Positions 1-8,570 of a stretch of DNA of 27,074 bases are shown in pieces. The notes below the pieces were generated by a model that was not told the origin of the DNA, ran no database searches, and saw only the letters and a list, made by a program, of their open reading frames with translations. A program made the position numbers and the translations under genes. How positions within the stretch are numbered: position 1 is the first letter of the stretch; every line of letters begins with the position of its first letter. The DNA comes from Microscillaceae bacterium (GTDB lineage: Bacteria; Bacteroidota; Bacteroidia; Cytophagales; Microscillaceae). The DNA lies in contig DMXI01000031.1 in assembly GCA_003483885.1 (NCBI GenBank), positions 1 to 27,074 on the forward strand. Reading direction: 5' to 3'.

Positions 1-175
1 CGGTAAAATCAATGACTTTCACTCCCAAGCGCCTCAAATCCTGCATGTTTTTGTGCGCATTTTCCAGCGTGACGTAAGGCGAGGGCCGTTCCCAAATATC
101 GCAAAAGCCGCAACGGGCATTGCAGCGATAGGTCACATAATAATTACACAATACAGGTTTTTTTCTTAAGCGCAT
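1..175 (-). CDS. Radical SAM protein, N-terminal fragment
   Basis: This is the first 58 codons of a gene that runs off the left edge; it reads from the ATG at 175 leftwards. Residues 14-25 contain a CxxxCxxC motif (CNARCGFC), the cysteine set that binds the 4Fe-4S cluster of radical S-adenosylmethionine enzymes. It lies close to the N-terminus after a short basic leader and a YYVTYRCN-type strand, as is usual for stand-alone radical SAM proteins with SPASM or HpnH-like architecture. The substrate cannot be inferred from this fragment. The gene is divergent from the glycine-rich protein at 366, with about 190 bp between the two starts. Confidence 0.8.
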   Translation of the reverse strand, partial: MRLRKKPVLCNYYVTYRCNARCGFCDIWERPSPYVTLENAHKNMQDLRRLGVKVIDFT

Positions 176-365
176 TTAGTCTAAATATAAATTTATTTGA
201 TTTTGATTGAGCCGAATTGTTATTTGAACGATATCTCCAGCCTTTTGAGGCATTTGTCCAACAGGTTTACTACCAATATTCCTTCTTTTGTACAGTTTTC
301 ATTCAGTCAGCATATCACTAATGCTAACCCTGAACTAATTATTCAATTTTAAACATACTAATAAA

Positions 366-2000
366 ATGATTAAACTATTCAGTAATTGCTTTTTTAGCAA
401 AAGAAAACGAGCTATTTGGTTATTTTTATTCCTATTGGCAAGTGTACAGATACTCACAGCTCAGCATGGCGAAGAATTGATTCTGAATACTTCAGAAAAG
501 GGTGGTAAGGCATTGAAGGAATATAAGCTGGGTGATCCTCTCTATGCAACCTGGACGATAAACAAAACAACTTATAGATATATGGAGGGTATAAGGCAAG
601 ATGGTATGTCGCTTACTGTTTATTCTCCAAATGTAGGAGGCAGGAAAGAGGAACTGATTATTTATAAAGTACCTCAAAAAATTGTTGCCGATAAACGTTA
701 CGTTTTACCCCTTTTTATTCCTGGTGACCCGAAAAGTGTTTTAGCACTAATGTTAAAAAAATCTAAGAACAAGCTTCGCCCAGGTGTTTACAAAATGCGC
801 TTTGATATTTTTATTGGCTATAATAATATAACAAAAAATGAAATTCAGGTAAACATTGATGAAAAAGAAAGAAAGCGTATTTTATCCCTGAAAGGAATGC
901 CTAAAACGCGTAAAAAACGTCCTTTTTCACTATTTAGAAGAGCAAGTAAAAAGAAAAATAGATTTACTGAAGCTGAATATAAACGAGTTGAAGAACGAAG
1001 AAGGTTAGACGCTCAATTGAAAAGAAAAGCCAAGAAGATAGCCAATACACTCAAGGGAAAAAAGATTACACAACTTACCATTACTCCAAAATATTATACT
1101 GTCAAACCTGGTGGCTATATACCATTATCTGTGGTTGCCACCTTGGCTAATGGGAAACAATTGATAACCAAAGGATATGGTAAAGGAAAGACACCCTGGA
1201 GTGAGTATAAAGTAGAAGTAAAAGGTGGTAAATTTAGTGGAGACAAAACGTATGGTGGTATTCATGTTTTCAGAAATGGGTTAGTATTACAAAAACTGAA
1301 ACATAAAGTAGAAGTAAAGGTAACTTCTGTGCATCTACGTGATGTGAGCCATGTCATTGAAATACCTATTAGTTTGAAAAAGATAGCCTACCGTTTTTCG
1401 GGGGGAAATAACCTTAATGGGGCCAGTGGAAGAACACCTTTGGATTATGGTCAGAAAGGGGGACATGGGCAAGATGGGCGAAATGGAGAGAATGGTCCTC
1501 ATATAAAGCTCTATATGGATGTGGTATATGATGAAGTGCTGAAGCAAAAAATGCGTTTGCATAAAGTCAGCACTCCTTTTAGTAGTTATATTGTGTTTAC
1601 TCATCTTGAAGAGGCTATTAGCATAGATGCTTCTGGTGGACATGGTGGCCGGGGAGGAAATGGTGGCAATGGAGGAAAAACTAATGCTTGTAGAGGAATA
1701 ATGTATCCAGGAAGTGGTGGCGATGGTGGTAATGGAGGCAACGGCGGTAATGGAGGATCTTTTGATGTGTATCTAACTCCGGAAGCTAGTAAGTATAAAC
1801 AATATATTAAATTAACCTCTGATGGAGGTGCAGGAGGAGAAGGTGGCAAGGGAGGAGATATTGGAAAAATAATTCAATATGCAAATTGTCCTACGCCTTC
1901 CCGAGGAGGAGCCTCTTCAGGGCAGGATGGGCGTAATGGTTCTTCAGGAGTTCCCACATCTAATGTCACAGTTAGCGTAGAAAAATTCACTATCAAATAG
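366..2000 (+). CDS. Secreted glycine-rich protein with polyglycine (GGxGGxGG) modules
   Basis: The product is 544 residues. A basic N-terminus and a hydrophobic stretch at about 16-32 ending in a TAQ-like site suggest a Sec signal peptide. Residues 34-165 look like a beta-rich domain. Residues 167-233 are very rich in Lys/Arg and probably helical. Residues 234-345 form a second beta domain with 'TPKYYTVKPGGYIPLSV', reminiscent of Ig-like or surface-protein folds. The C-terminal 190 residues alternate short beta segments with glycine blocks at about 365-377, 424-437, 451-464, 487-500 and 514-528, several of the form GGxGGxGG. I do not recognise a named family. Comparable blocks in other proteins pack as polyglycine-II helices, so an adhesive or structural surface role is plausible but inferred. 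A lone Cys pair (442, 508) flanks two glycine blocks. It appears to be a single-gene unit, ending at a palindrome at 2031. Confidence 0.75.
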   Translation: MIKLFSNCFFSKRKRAIWLFLFLLASVQILTAQHGEELILNTSEKGGKALKEYKLGDPLYATWTINKTTYRYMEGIRQDGMSLTVYSPNVGGRKEELIIYKVPQKIVADKRYVLPLFIPGDPKSVLALMLKKSKNKLRPGVYKMRFDIFIGYNNITKNEIQVNIDEKERKRILSLKGMPKTRKKRPFSLFRRASKKKNRFTEAEYKRVEERRRLDAQLKRKAKKIANTLKGKKITQLTITPKYYTVKPGGYIPLSVVATLANGKQLITKGYGKGKTPWSEYKVEVKGGKFSGDKTYGGIHVFRNGLVLQKLKHKVEVKVTSVHLRDVSHVIEIPISLKKIAYRFSGGNNLNGASGRTPLDYGQKGGHGQDGRNGENGPHIKLYMDVVYDEVLKQKMRLHKVSTPFSSYIVFTHLEEAISIDASGGHGGRGGNGGNGGKTNACRGIMYPGSGGDGGNGGNGGNGGSFDVYLTPEASKYKQYIKLTSDGGAGGEGGKGGDIGKIIQYANCPTPSRGGASSGQDGRNGSSGVPTSNVTVSVEKFTIK

Positions 2001-2030
2001 ATTTTAACTACTTAAACGAGTCTTGTTATA

Positions 2031-2061
2031 AGTATAGACACATTTTAAATGTGTCTATACT
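2031..2061. terminator. 31-bp perfect palindrome between convergent genes
   Basis: The stretch is a perfect inverted repeat: 15-base arms (agtatagacacattt and its complement) around a single T. It lies 30 bp past the stop of the glycine-rich gene and 60 bp past the stop of folC, which converges on it. As RNA it would form a stem of about 13 bp from either strand. There is no clean U-run on either side, so calling it a bidirectional terminator rests on position and symmetry. Confidence 0.5.
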
Positions 2062-2120
2062 CTATTTCTAAATATCCTTATTTAGATGAATATAAGCATA
2101 CGCTTTATTTATTTTAAAAT

Positions 2121-3437
2121 CTACAACCCCTCAATCTCTGCCACCACAAAAGTACTGCCTCCTACAAAAACCACGTCTTCTGCCGAAGCTTGGGTCTGGG
2201 CTTGCTGATAAGCTTGGTTTACAGAAGCAAAGACCTCCCCACGAAGGTTGTATTGGCTGGCTTGAGCCTGAAGTTTATCGGCAGTGAGGGCTCGAGGAAT
2301 TTTGGGAGCGCAAAAATAGTAAGTCGCTTCCGAAGGAAAAAGCGGCAATATTTTGTCCAGTTTTTTGTCGTTTACAGTACCTAACACAATGTGGAGTTGT
2401 TGGTAAGTAAGGTGTTTCAATTGAGCTATTACCTGACTCAGTCCAGCCTCATTGTGGGCAGTGTCACACACTGTAAAGGGAGATTGTTGTAAAATTTGCC
2501 AGCGTCCTTTGAGTTGGGTCAGGTTCGCAGCATCTTTGAGTCCCTCTACAATATGTTCTTTACGAATATCCCACGGGATTTTAGCTGATTCTTTTTGCTG
2601 GAGCAATTCTATGACTTTTAGCACACCAGCCACATTCTTTTCCTGATATCCCCCTTTAAGCGACATTTCGAAAGGAGGCAGTAAAGCCTTTTGTTGATGG
2701 TTAATTTGGATAGTGCCTCGAGCTACATCTACCCATTGGGCAGCATAGTCGTCTTGAGCAAAAAACAAAGAGGCTTGAACTTCTTGGCTCTTTTGTTCAA
2801 ATACGGCGGTTGTTTCAGGTTGGCGTTCTCCAATCACGATAGGTATGTTGGGTTTCATAATACCCGCTTTTTCTCCTGCAATCAATTCGAGGGTATCACC
2901 CAAAAACTGTTGATGATCATAACTGATATTCGTAATAAGGCCCACTTCAGGAGTAATGATGTTGGTAGCATCTAGCCGACCTCCTAAACCCACCTCTATA
3001 ACGGCAATATCTACCTTTTCTTGAGCAAAATGTTGAAATGCCATGGCCACCGTAATCTCAAAAAAGGAGGGGAGTTTTGATTCAATGCGGGCTTGATTGG
3101 CTTGTACAAATTTGACTACCTGGGCTTTTGCTATTTCTTGTCCATTTACTTTGATTCGTTCGGTAAACGATTTGAGATGAGGCGAGGTATACAGACCTAC
3201 TTTGTAACCTGCTGCTTGTAAAATTGCGGCCAACATATGCGAGCTACTGCCTTTACCGTTGGTACCGGCAATATGGATGCTTGGGTATTGGTCTTGAGGG
3301 TTACCCAAGAGGTCACAAAATTGGGCAATGTTGCTCAAATCATACTTAAAAGCGGCACTGCCTACTTTTTGGAACATGGGCAGCCGACTATATAAATAAT
3401 CTAGAGTCTCACGATAACTTGAGGGTGTAGAGGGCAT
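2121..3437 (-). CDS. folC: Folylpolyglutamate synthase / dihydrofolate synthase
   Basis: This is a Mur-ligase-family enzyme that adds glutamate to dihydropteroate and to reduced folates in the cytoplasm, using ATP. At 438 residues it has normal FolC length. It shows the ATP-binding P-loop (GTNGKGSSS, about 58-66), followed by YTSPHLKSFTERI, the signature of the folate-binding omega-loop region, and then VGLGGRLDATN and NISYDHQQFLGDT in the central domain. A C-terminal glutamate-ligase domain follows, with 'DTAHNEAG' (a variant of the usual D-x-AHN). It is the last gene of a minus-strand operon. Its ATG directly follows the TAA of the tonB-like gene (TAAATG), so translation is probably coupled. 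The pairing of folC with a TonB cluster seems positional rather than metabolic. Confidence 0.95.
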   Translation of the reverse strand: MPSTPSSYRETLDYLYSRLPMFQKVGSAAFKYDLSNIAQFCDLLGNPQDQYPSIHIAGTNGKGSSSHMLAAILQAAGYKVGLYTSPHLKSFTERIKVNGQEIAKAQVVKFVQANQARIESKLPSFFEITVAMAFQHFAQEKVDIAVIEVGLGGRLDATNIITPEVGLITNISYDHQQFLGDTLELIAGEKAGIMKPNIPIVIGERQPETTAVFEQKSQEVQASLFFAQDDYAAQWVDVARGTIQINHQQKALLPPFEMSLKGGYQEKNVAGVLKVIELLQQKESAKIPWDIRKEHIVEGLKDAANLTQLKGRWQILQQSPFTVCDTAHNEAGLSQVIAQLKHLTYQQLHIVLGTVNDKKLDKILPLFPSEATYYFCAPKIPRALTADKLQAQASQYNLRGEVFASVNQAYQQAQTQASAEDVVFVGGSTFVVAEIEGL

Positions 3438-4256
3438 TTATTGACTTTTGATACTAATTACTAGAGTTCCTACGGTAATGGGTTGAGGCTCTTTGTTGGG
3501 GTCAAGCAGTTGGAAACGAGCGGTAGCCTTGATTTGGGCCGCGTATCTGGCCACTATGCTTGCACCCACCGTGGAGCTTATTCTTTGTAAACGTTGAATA
3601 ATGCCATCATCATTGACGTAAATCTTAAATACGATTTTTCCGCGGGCATCCGATTGGTCTTTTACTGTAGGATGTTTGAGCCAGGTCCAGCCCGAAAGTT
3701 TCAGATTTGGATCGTTACCTGCACCTCCCTTGCCGTTGTACAAGGCATTGTTGTTTACTGTACCATTGGGGCTTCCCTTGTTACCTTCTTTGTCTTTGTC
3801 GTCGCCTTTTTGTCCATTACTACTTGTCCCTTTATTGCCTCCAGTATTTTTGGTGTTGGTATTGCTCTTATCTTCCTTTTTTTTGCGGGTGTTTTTTTTC
3901 TTTTGTTTGAGATCTTGCTTCCCTGCGTTGGCCTGAATGTCAGATTTGTCAGAGGTGGTAATGTTTTTAGAAGATTCACTGGGAGTAGTTACACTAGGAT
4001 TGACAGCCTCGATGGGAACCTTAGACGAATTGCTACCAGTATTGTCTCGTCCTCGTACCACTTCCATCCCAAAGCCAATTTCCTCCTTTTTCTTTTCTTT
4101 TTCGGTGCTTTCGCTGATTTTGAGGGCTGCCAGCAAAATGACCACAATCAAATGAAGCAAAATTGTAAACAACCAGGCCATAAAACGACGATTTTTCCCT
4201 TCTTTTTCTTTGTAGGGAACTTCGTTGGTGAGTCTTCTTGGTGGTTTTTGTGCCAT
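3438..4256 (-). CDS. TonB-like energy transducer
   Basis: The 272-residue product has a short basic cytoplasmic N-terminus and one transmembrane segment at about 28-45 (WLFTILLHLIVVILLAAL). A long periplasmic linker at about 50-175, rich in Lys, Asn, Gly, Ser and Thr, follows. The C-terminal domain (about 185-272) is of TonB type: 'GKIVFKIYVNDDG', then 'ARYAAQIKATARF'. TonB proteins carry proton-motive energy from ExbB/ExbD to outer-membrane transporters. The linker is K/N/G-rich rather than the Pro-rich type of enterobacterial TonB. It lies downstream of exbB and exbD and abuts folC. The 85-bp gap before it holds a weak 7-bp inverted repeat (gttaaat at 4276, atttaac at 4302), the only sizeable gap in the operon. 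A TolA-like role is an alternative. Confidence 0.85.
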   Translation of the reverse strand: MAQKPPRRLTNEVPYKEKEGKNRRFMAWLFTILLHLIVVILLAALKISESTEKEKKKEEIGFGMEVVRGRDNTGSNSSKVPIEAVNPSVTTPSESSKNITTSDKSDIQANAGKQDLKQKKKNTRKKKEDKSNTNTKNTGGNKGTSSNGQKGDDKDKEGNKGSPNGTVNNNALYNGKGGAGNDPNLKLSGWTWLKHPTVKDQSDARGKIVFKIYVNDDGIIQRLQRISSTVGASIVARYAAQIKATARFQLLDPNKEPQPITVGTLVISIKSQ

Positions 4257-4341
4257 AAATCTAAATGGTTGTATGGTTAAATTGTTGAGCTTTGCTTAGC
4301 CATTTAACAACATAACAAATCAGCAATGTGACTGCTCAGTG

Positions 4342-4746
4342 TTATTCCACAGTTTCGGCTTCGGTAGCAATGGCGAGTTTAGCACCCAGTTTATTGGCAA
4401 TAGCGGCTACTTTTACCAAATATTCTACTGCTACAGTTTTGTCGATGTTCAAGACTACCTTGGGAGCATCTACTTTTTCCAGTTTTTGCTTGAGCACTGC
4501 TTCTATTTCTTCCAGTTTAACGGCTTCATCGTTGATATAGTATTCAAGCTCTTTGGTAATGGTAATTTCCAGCTGCTTGGCAATCAACGATTTAGAAACC
4601 TTGGTAGAGGGAAGTTCTACTGGTACAGCCGAAGGAGTCACAAACGAAGACGTGAGCATAAAGAAGATCAACAACAAGAAGATAATATCGGTAAGCGAGG
4701 CCAGACTAAAAGTAGTCGATATTTGATTCTTAGATTTTAAATTCAT
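4342..4746 (-). CDS. exbD: Biopolymer transport protein ExbD/TolR family
   Basis: The 134-residue product has a single transmembrane helix at about 15-36 containing SLTDIIFLLLIFFML. The Asp at position 19-20 is the membrane-embedded carboxylate that carries protons in ExbD/TolR proteins. A periplasmic domain follows, with 'VPVELPST' and the typical 'VVLNIDKTVAVEYLVKVAAIA' pattern. It lies 32 bp downstream of exbB and is co-oriented with the tonB-like gene. Together they should form an inner-membrane motor driven by proton flow. TolR is the alternative name, but the TonB-type partner favours ExbD. Confidence 0.9.
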   Translation of the reverse strand: MNLKSKNQISTTFSLASLTDIIFLLLIFFMLTSSFVTPSAVPVELPSTKVSKSLIAKQLEITITKELEYYINDEAVKLEEIEAVLKQKLEKVDAPKVVLNIDKTVAVEYLVKVAAIANKLGAKLAIATEAETVE

Positions 4747-4778
4747 AAATCAATGGTAAATGATTGGGTAATAAAAGA

Positions 4779-5441
4779 TTAGCTGGGTTCCTGAAGTAAA
4801 TCCATAAAATCCATAGATACATACTCCATTTGGTGTACTACTTTTTGTACCCTGGTCATCAAATAGTTATAGCTTACATTGGCCAAAATTCCCACGATTA
4901 ATCCGCCAGCAGTAGTTAATAATGCGGTGTAGATTCCTTCCGAAAGTGTTTGAGGACTTACTGTACTTTGTTGAGAGATTCTAATAAATGCACTAATCAT
5001 CCCAACTACGGTTCCTAAGAAACCTACCATTGGAGCAGCACCCGCAATGGTAGCCAACATGGCCAAATTTTTTTCTAGCCGATAAAGCTCAATTTTACCT
5101 ACATATTCTATCGAAGTTTCAATGTTTTTGAGGGAGCTACCTACTCGACTCAATCCTTTTTCTATCATCCGGGCAATGGGGGTTTTCTTACGACGGCAAA
5201 TTACGCGTGCCCCTTCGATGTCTCCTTCCATGACCTTCTTTTTGATGGCTTTCATAAAGCTTGCGGGGTTGCGCATGGCACTGCGAATGACGACCAGACG
5301 CTCAATGAAAATGTATAGCGCAATGACAGAGAGTATAAACATGGGATACATCCAGACTCCAGCCTGGAAAATGAGCTCAAGTACCGATATGCTTTTTTCT
5401 GGGGTTTTGTCGGCAAATAATAAGATTGTATTCAATACCAT
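4779..5441 (-). CDS. exbB: MotA/TolQ/ExbB proton channel protein
   Basis: The 220-residue product has three predicted transmembrane helices: about 29-50, then 120-145 ('TIAGAAPMVGFLGTVVGMISAF') and 165-190 ('LLTTAGGLIVGILANVSYNYL'). The large cytoplasmic loop between helices 1 and 2 and the GFLGTVxGM motif are the hallmark of the MotA/TolQ/ExbB family. It forms the pentameric stator that surrounds ExbD. It is the first gene of the four-gene minus-strand run exbB-exbD-tonB-folC. A promoter candidate lies about 95-125 bp upstream. The N-terminal 15 residues contain 'LLFADKTPEKS'; an internal start is not obvious. Confidence 0.9.
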   Translation of the reverse strand: MVLNTILLFADKTPEKSISVLELIFQAGVWMYPMFILSVIALYIFIERLVVIRSAMRNPASFMKAIKKKVMEGDIEGARVICRRKKTPIARMIEKGLSRVGSSLKNIETSIEYVGKIELYRLEKNLAMLATIAGAAPMVGFLGTVVGMISAFIRISQQSTVSPQTLSEGIYTALLTTAGGLIVGILANVSYNYLMTRVQKVVHQMEYVSMDFMDLLQEPS

Positions 5442-5786
5442 GGTGTCCTTTTAGTAAGTGTGATGGTCATTTTTTTGGTATTAGGAATGGTCTATATTGC
5501 GACGAAGTAAAAACTTGCACCGATGACACATGCCTAAAATAGCTGGTTATCAAACGATTGGCAAAATAAGAGGGTTTTAGGACAATTTCAAGTGATGTTA
5601 AGAGAGATTGATAGTTTTAATATTTAGCGGGTTTAAAACTGATTATTTTGAAAAATTTCTTATCGGATTTTGTGCAGCATTAAATTTCTTAACTTCCATA
5701 CTTTCTAAATTTTCAAAAATTAGCAAAAGCCATCAAACATTTTTCCGCTACACTTGGTATTGATGTAAACTTTTTGCGTGAGTACT
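5442..5786. other. Divergent intergenic region exbB / CRY-DASH
   Basis: About 345 bp of AT-rich DNA separate the two divergent starts. On the minus strand I see one promoter candidate (listed separately). On the plus strand there are several TTTTG-like runs near 5646-5676, but no pair with convincing spacing to assign as the promoter of the photolyase gene. No ORF, strong hairpin or RNA gene is visible. Confidence 0.6.
5534..5566 (-). promoter_or_regulatory. Candidate promoter of the exbB operon
   Basis: Read on the minus strand, TTTTG (5566-5562) is followed after 20 nt by TATTTTAG (5541-5534), seven of eight matches to the Bacteroidota -7 pattern TAnnTTTG. This would give a leader of about 85-90 nt before the exbB ATG. 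It was found by eye, and AT-rich DNA makes chance matches common. Confidence 0.35.
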
Positions 5787-7232
5787 ATGAAGGAAAATAT
5801 CAATACAAACCCAACGAATAAGCACCAGGCCAAAATTCTATGGTTTCGCAATAATCTGCGTCTACACGACAACGAAGCCTTATTCAAAGCTCAAAAGTTG
5901 ACCGAATATTTACTGCCGGTATATTGTATTGACCCTCGCCAGTTTGAAGCCACTAAATTAGGTTTCCCAAAAATGGGTAGTTTCAGGGCAGGTTTTCTAC
6001 TAGAGACACTTCACGATTTACGTAAAAACCTTCGCTCTAAAGGCTCTGATCTCGTGGTAAGAGTAGGTAAGCCTGAAGAAGAAATCCCTTTTTTAGCCGA
6101 TCAAGTAAAGGCCACTTTGGTGTATAGTAGTCACGAAATTGGCACCGAAGAACTGGAAGTTGTAGAGGCGTTAGAACTAAAGTTATGGCGACATCAAGCA
6201 TTTTTGGAACTGTGCTGGCCGGGAAATTTATTAGAAACCGAAGAGTTGCCTTTTCCATTCAAAGCCACACCCAATACGTTTACCGAATTTCGCAAAAGCG
6301 TAGAAAAAGATTTACCCATCAATGAATTATATCCCGAACCTGATACTTTGCCTGCTTTACCCGCAGGTGTGGTACCAGGTGAAATCCCTTGTTTAAAGAA
6401 ATTAGGTTTGACTAGCGAAGATGCAGATGATAGAGCAGTGCTGGCTTTTCAAGGAGGGGAGGTTGCGGCTCTAGCACGTTTGCACCAATATACTTGGTCA
6501 CAAAATCTTCTGAAAGACTACAAAGAAACCCGCAACGGATTGCTTGGAGCTGATTACTCTACTAAATTTTCCCCCTGGCTGGCCAATGGTGCCTTATCGG
6601 TGCGCAAGATTTACTACGAAATTAGAAGTTATGAAGCTCAAGTCGTGAAAAACAAATCTACCTGGCATCTTATTTTTGAGCTGTTGTGGCGGGAGTATTT
6701 TCGCTTGATTGCCCGTAAATACCAAAACAACATTTTCTTGAAAGGTGGCATCAAAGGTATCGAGGTTTCAGGTTTATCCTCTACCCGTAAAAAGACTTTT
6801 CGCAGATGGATGAATGGAGAGACAGGTATTCCGTTTATAGATGCTAACATGAGAGAGCTGAAACAAACCGGATTTATGTCGAATCGGGGGCGGCAAAATG
6901 TAGCGAGCTTCTTGACCAAAGACCTTAAAATCAATTGGATACACGGAGCAATGTACTTTGAGTCTCAATTGATTGATTACGATGTGAGTAGTAACTGGTG
7001 TAACTGGAACTATGTGGCGGGCGTGGGTAATGATCCCCGTGAAGATCGTTATTTCAACATTTTGAGCCAAGCCAAACGCTATGATGGCAAAGGAAAATAC
7101 GTAAAGCATTGGTTGCCAGAATTGAAAAATGTACCCGATAACAAGATACACGAGGTGGGTAAGATCAAACCACAGGAACAATCTCAATACGGGATTAGTT
7201 TAGGAGCAAATTATCCCAAGCCTATTGTGTAG
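5787..7232 (+). CDS. Cryptochrome/photolyase, CRY-DASH type
   Basis: This is an FAD blue-light protein of the photolyase superfamily. Members of the CRY-DASH branch repair cyclobutane dimers in single-stranded or looped DNA and may also signal. The N-terminal alpha/beta domain starts with 'KILWFRNNLRLHDNEALF' (antenna domain). It contains the branch-typical 'LGFPKMGSFRAGFLLETL' and 'GSDLVVRVGKPEEEIP'. The C-terminal FAD domain has 'LLWREYFRLIARKY', 'GETGIPFIDANMREL', 'GFMSNRGRQNVASF', and 'DYDVSSNWCNWNYVAGVGNDPRED', close to the CRY-DASH signature. Its 481 residues (from the ATG at 5787) match the family. An in-frame GTG three codons earlier (5778) is possible. It is monocistronic as far as seen, with no photolyase-linked neighbours (no folE or carotenoid genes). 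Confidence 0.93.
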   Translation: MKENINTNPTNKHQAKILWFRNNLRLHDNEALFKAQKLTEYLLPVYCIDPRQFEATKLGFPKMGSFRAGFLLETLHDLRKNLRSKGSDLVVRVGKPEEEIPFLADQVKATLVYSSHEIGTEELEVVEALELKLWRHQAFLELCWPGNLLETEELPFPFKATPNTFTEFRKSVEKDLPINELYPEPDTLPALPAGVVPGEIPCLKKLGLTSEDADDRAVLAFQGGEVAALARLHQYTWSQNLLKDYKETRNGLLGADYSTKFSPWLANGALSVRKIYYEIRSYEAQVVKNKSTWHLIFELLWREYFRLIARKYQNNIFLKGGIKGIEVSGLSSTRKKTFRRWMNGETGIPFIDANMRELKQTGFMSNRGRQNVASFLTKDLKINWIHGAMYFESQLIDYDVSSNWCNWNYVAGVGNDPREDRYFNILSQAKRYDGKGKYVKHWLPELKNVPDNKIHEVGKIKPQEQSQYGISLGANYPKPIV

Positions 7233-7454
7233 AGATGAAGTGTATATCTTAGCAATTTAGTGTTTTCTTAAGGCTTTCACGAAGTGTAGAAAAACTAGAT
7301 GTCTCCATTCAGGAACTTGACAACCTATGCCCACGAAATTTTGTATCGTAAAGAAGTAAATAGGTCCCATCGGAAGGTTTGGGCCTTTTTTGAATGTTTT
7401 TTATACTTAATTGTCCTCTCAACATGCGGTTGGAAAGATAGATACTTAAAAGTT

Positions 7455-8423
7455 ATGGAAAACATTGATAAACAAAAATTGCTTGGTACTTGGGAAAAAG
7501 CAACCACTCTCAGAAGACTGAAAATGTTAAGTACCTGGACCCAAAAGGCAGATTTTTTTACTTCTGTGATTGATTTAAAAGCCAAACGGAAAAAGTTTGG
7601 TAAACAATTGCGTACTGATTTTCCTAAAAACATAGGGCAAATCAAAGGAATCAAAATGCTTGATATGAGTCATCAAGATTTAAAACAAATACCAACCGCT
7701 GTTTTTGATATCTCGGGGCTTGAGGTACTGAATTTAGAAAATACGCAATTGAATAACTTACCCAATAAGGTATTGAATCTGAGTCAATTAAAAGTCTTAG
7801 TGCTTGGTAAAAATCCTGGCTTAAAATTTATCCCAGATATAGGACAGTTGGCCGAATTAGAAGAAATAGACTTGAGTGATACCAGTATACAATCATTACC
7901 AGATAGTTTTTTTGAATTAAAGAAGATACAAAAAATTGTACTTACCCAAAGTGTTCTCAGTCAAGATACTGACTTAATTACTCGCCTCTCGACTACTTTT
8001 CCTGCCGCAGCCATTATTACTACTGCTTCCTCAGGCCAAACAAAATCAGCCTCTATTTACCCTTCAGTCATTCGAAAAGAAATGTTGAGTGAGATAGATG
8101 CAGAGACTTTGGAAACCCAGGTAAAATTTAACAGAAAAAAAATCAATCTTCGGTTGATAAATGAGACTAATACCTGGGACGATACCATTACTTGGACCAA
8201 TACTCTCTTAAAAGACTTTGAACAATACGAGCAACAAGCCCTACAAGCGTTATTAGATGCCCATGTATCTCTGGAAAAAGGACAAAAACTAAAGTTGGTG
8301 TTGGTAGAAGTCTCAGAAAAAACGAAGGCCTGTTTTGCTTATAGTTTTATTGAAAAATCAGGAATGCCTGGTCATACATTTTTTGTCAATACCTATGACG
8401 GTGGCCATAGTTTTGCATCATAA
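7455..8423 (+). CDS. Leucine-rich-repeat protein with unassigned C-terminal domain
   Basis: From the ATG at 7455 the product is 322 residues. An ATG at 7299 would add 52 residues with one hydrophobic stretch (WAFFECFLYLIVLSTCGW). I prefer 7455 because the added part looks unlike the rest and the opening 'MENIDKQKLL' resembles a cytosolic start, but a membrane-anchored form cannot be excluded. Residues about 65-170 hold four to five LRRs of the 'LxxLxLxxtxLxxLPxxhxxL' type (IKMLDMSHQDLKQIPTAVF, LEVLNLENTQLNNLPNKVL, LEEIDLSDTSIQSLPDSFF). The C-terminal 120 residues (after about 200) contain 'TWTNTLLKDFEQYEQQALQA', then a beta-rich end; I cannot assign them to a family. LRRs mediate protein-protein contact. 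A second, broken LRR gene lies at 26194. Confidence 0.75.
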   Translation: MENIDKQKLLGTWEKATTLRRLKMLSTWTQKADFFTSVIDLKAKRKKFGKQLRTDFPKNIGQIKGIKMLDMSHQDLKQIPTAVFDISGLEVLNLENTQLNNLPNKVLNLSQLKVLVLGKNPGLKFIPDIGQLAELEEIDLSDTSIQSLPDSFFELKKIQKIVLTQSVLSQDTDLITRLSTTFPAAAIITTASSGQTKSASIYPSVIRKEMLSEIDAETLETQVKFNRKKINLRLINETNTWDDTITWTNTLLKDFEQYEQQALQALLDAHVSLEKGQKLKLVLVEVSEKTKACFAYSFIEKSGMPGHTFFVNTYDGGHSFAS

Positions 8424-8521
8424 ACTTAGCCTGAGGTTCAGCATACATAATACGATCAATTTTACCTTGGTTTAGAAAAAAATGGAGTGAGTGAGAGGCA
8501 GGCGAAATGGAGAAATTTTGC

Positions 8522-8529
8522 TATCTTTG
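8522..8529 (+). promoter_or_regulatory. Candidate -7 promoter element
   Basis: TATCTTTG matches TAnnTTTG fully and lies about 40 bp before the ATG of the next gene. I see no good TTTG at the expected distance upstream, so this is half a promoter at best. Confidence 0.3.
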
Positions 8530-8570
8530 ATTGAGCGTATGCTTATATTTTTAACAAAACTAATCAATCA

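Noticed and set aside
1601..1849. Pro-rich open frame on the minus strand inside the glycine-rich gene
   Set aside because: Antisense of GGx codons gives PPx codons; no independent evidence for a gene.
3594..4280. 228-residue open frame on the plus strand opposite the tonB-like gene
   Set aside because: Phe/Val-rich low-complexity translation that is the antisense of the Lys/Asn/Gly linker; no start context or family features.
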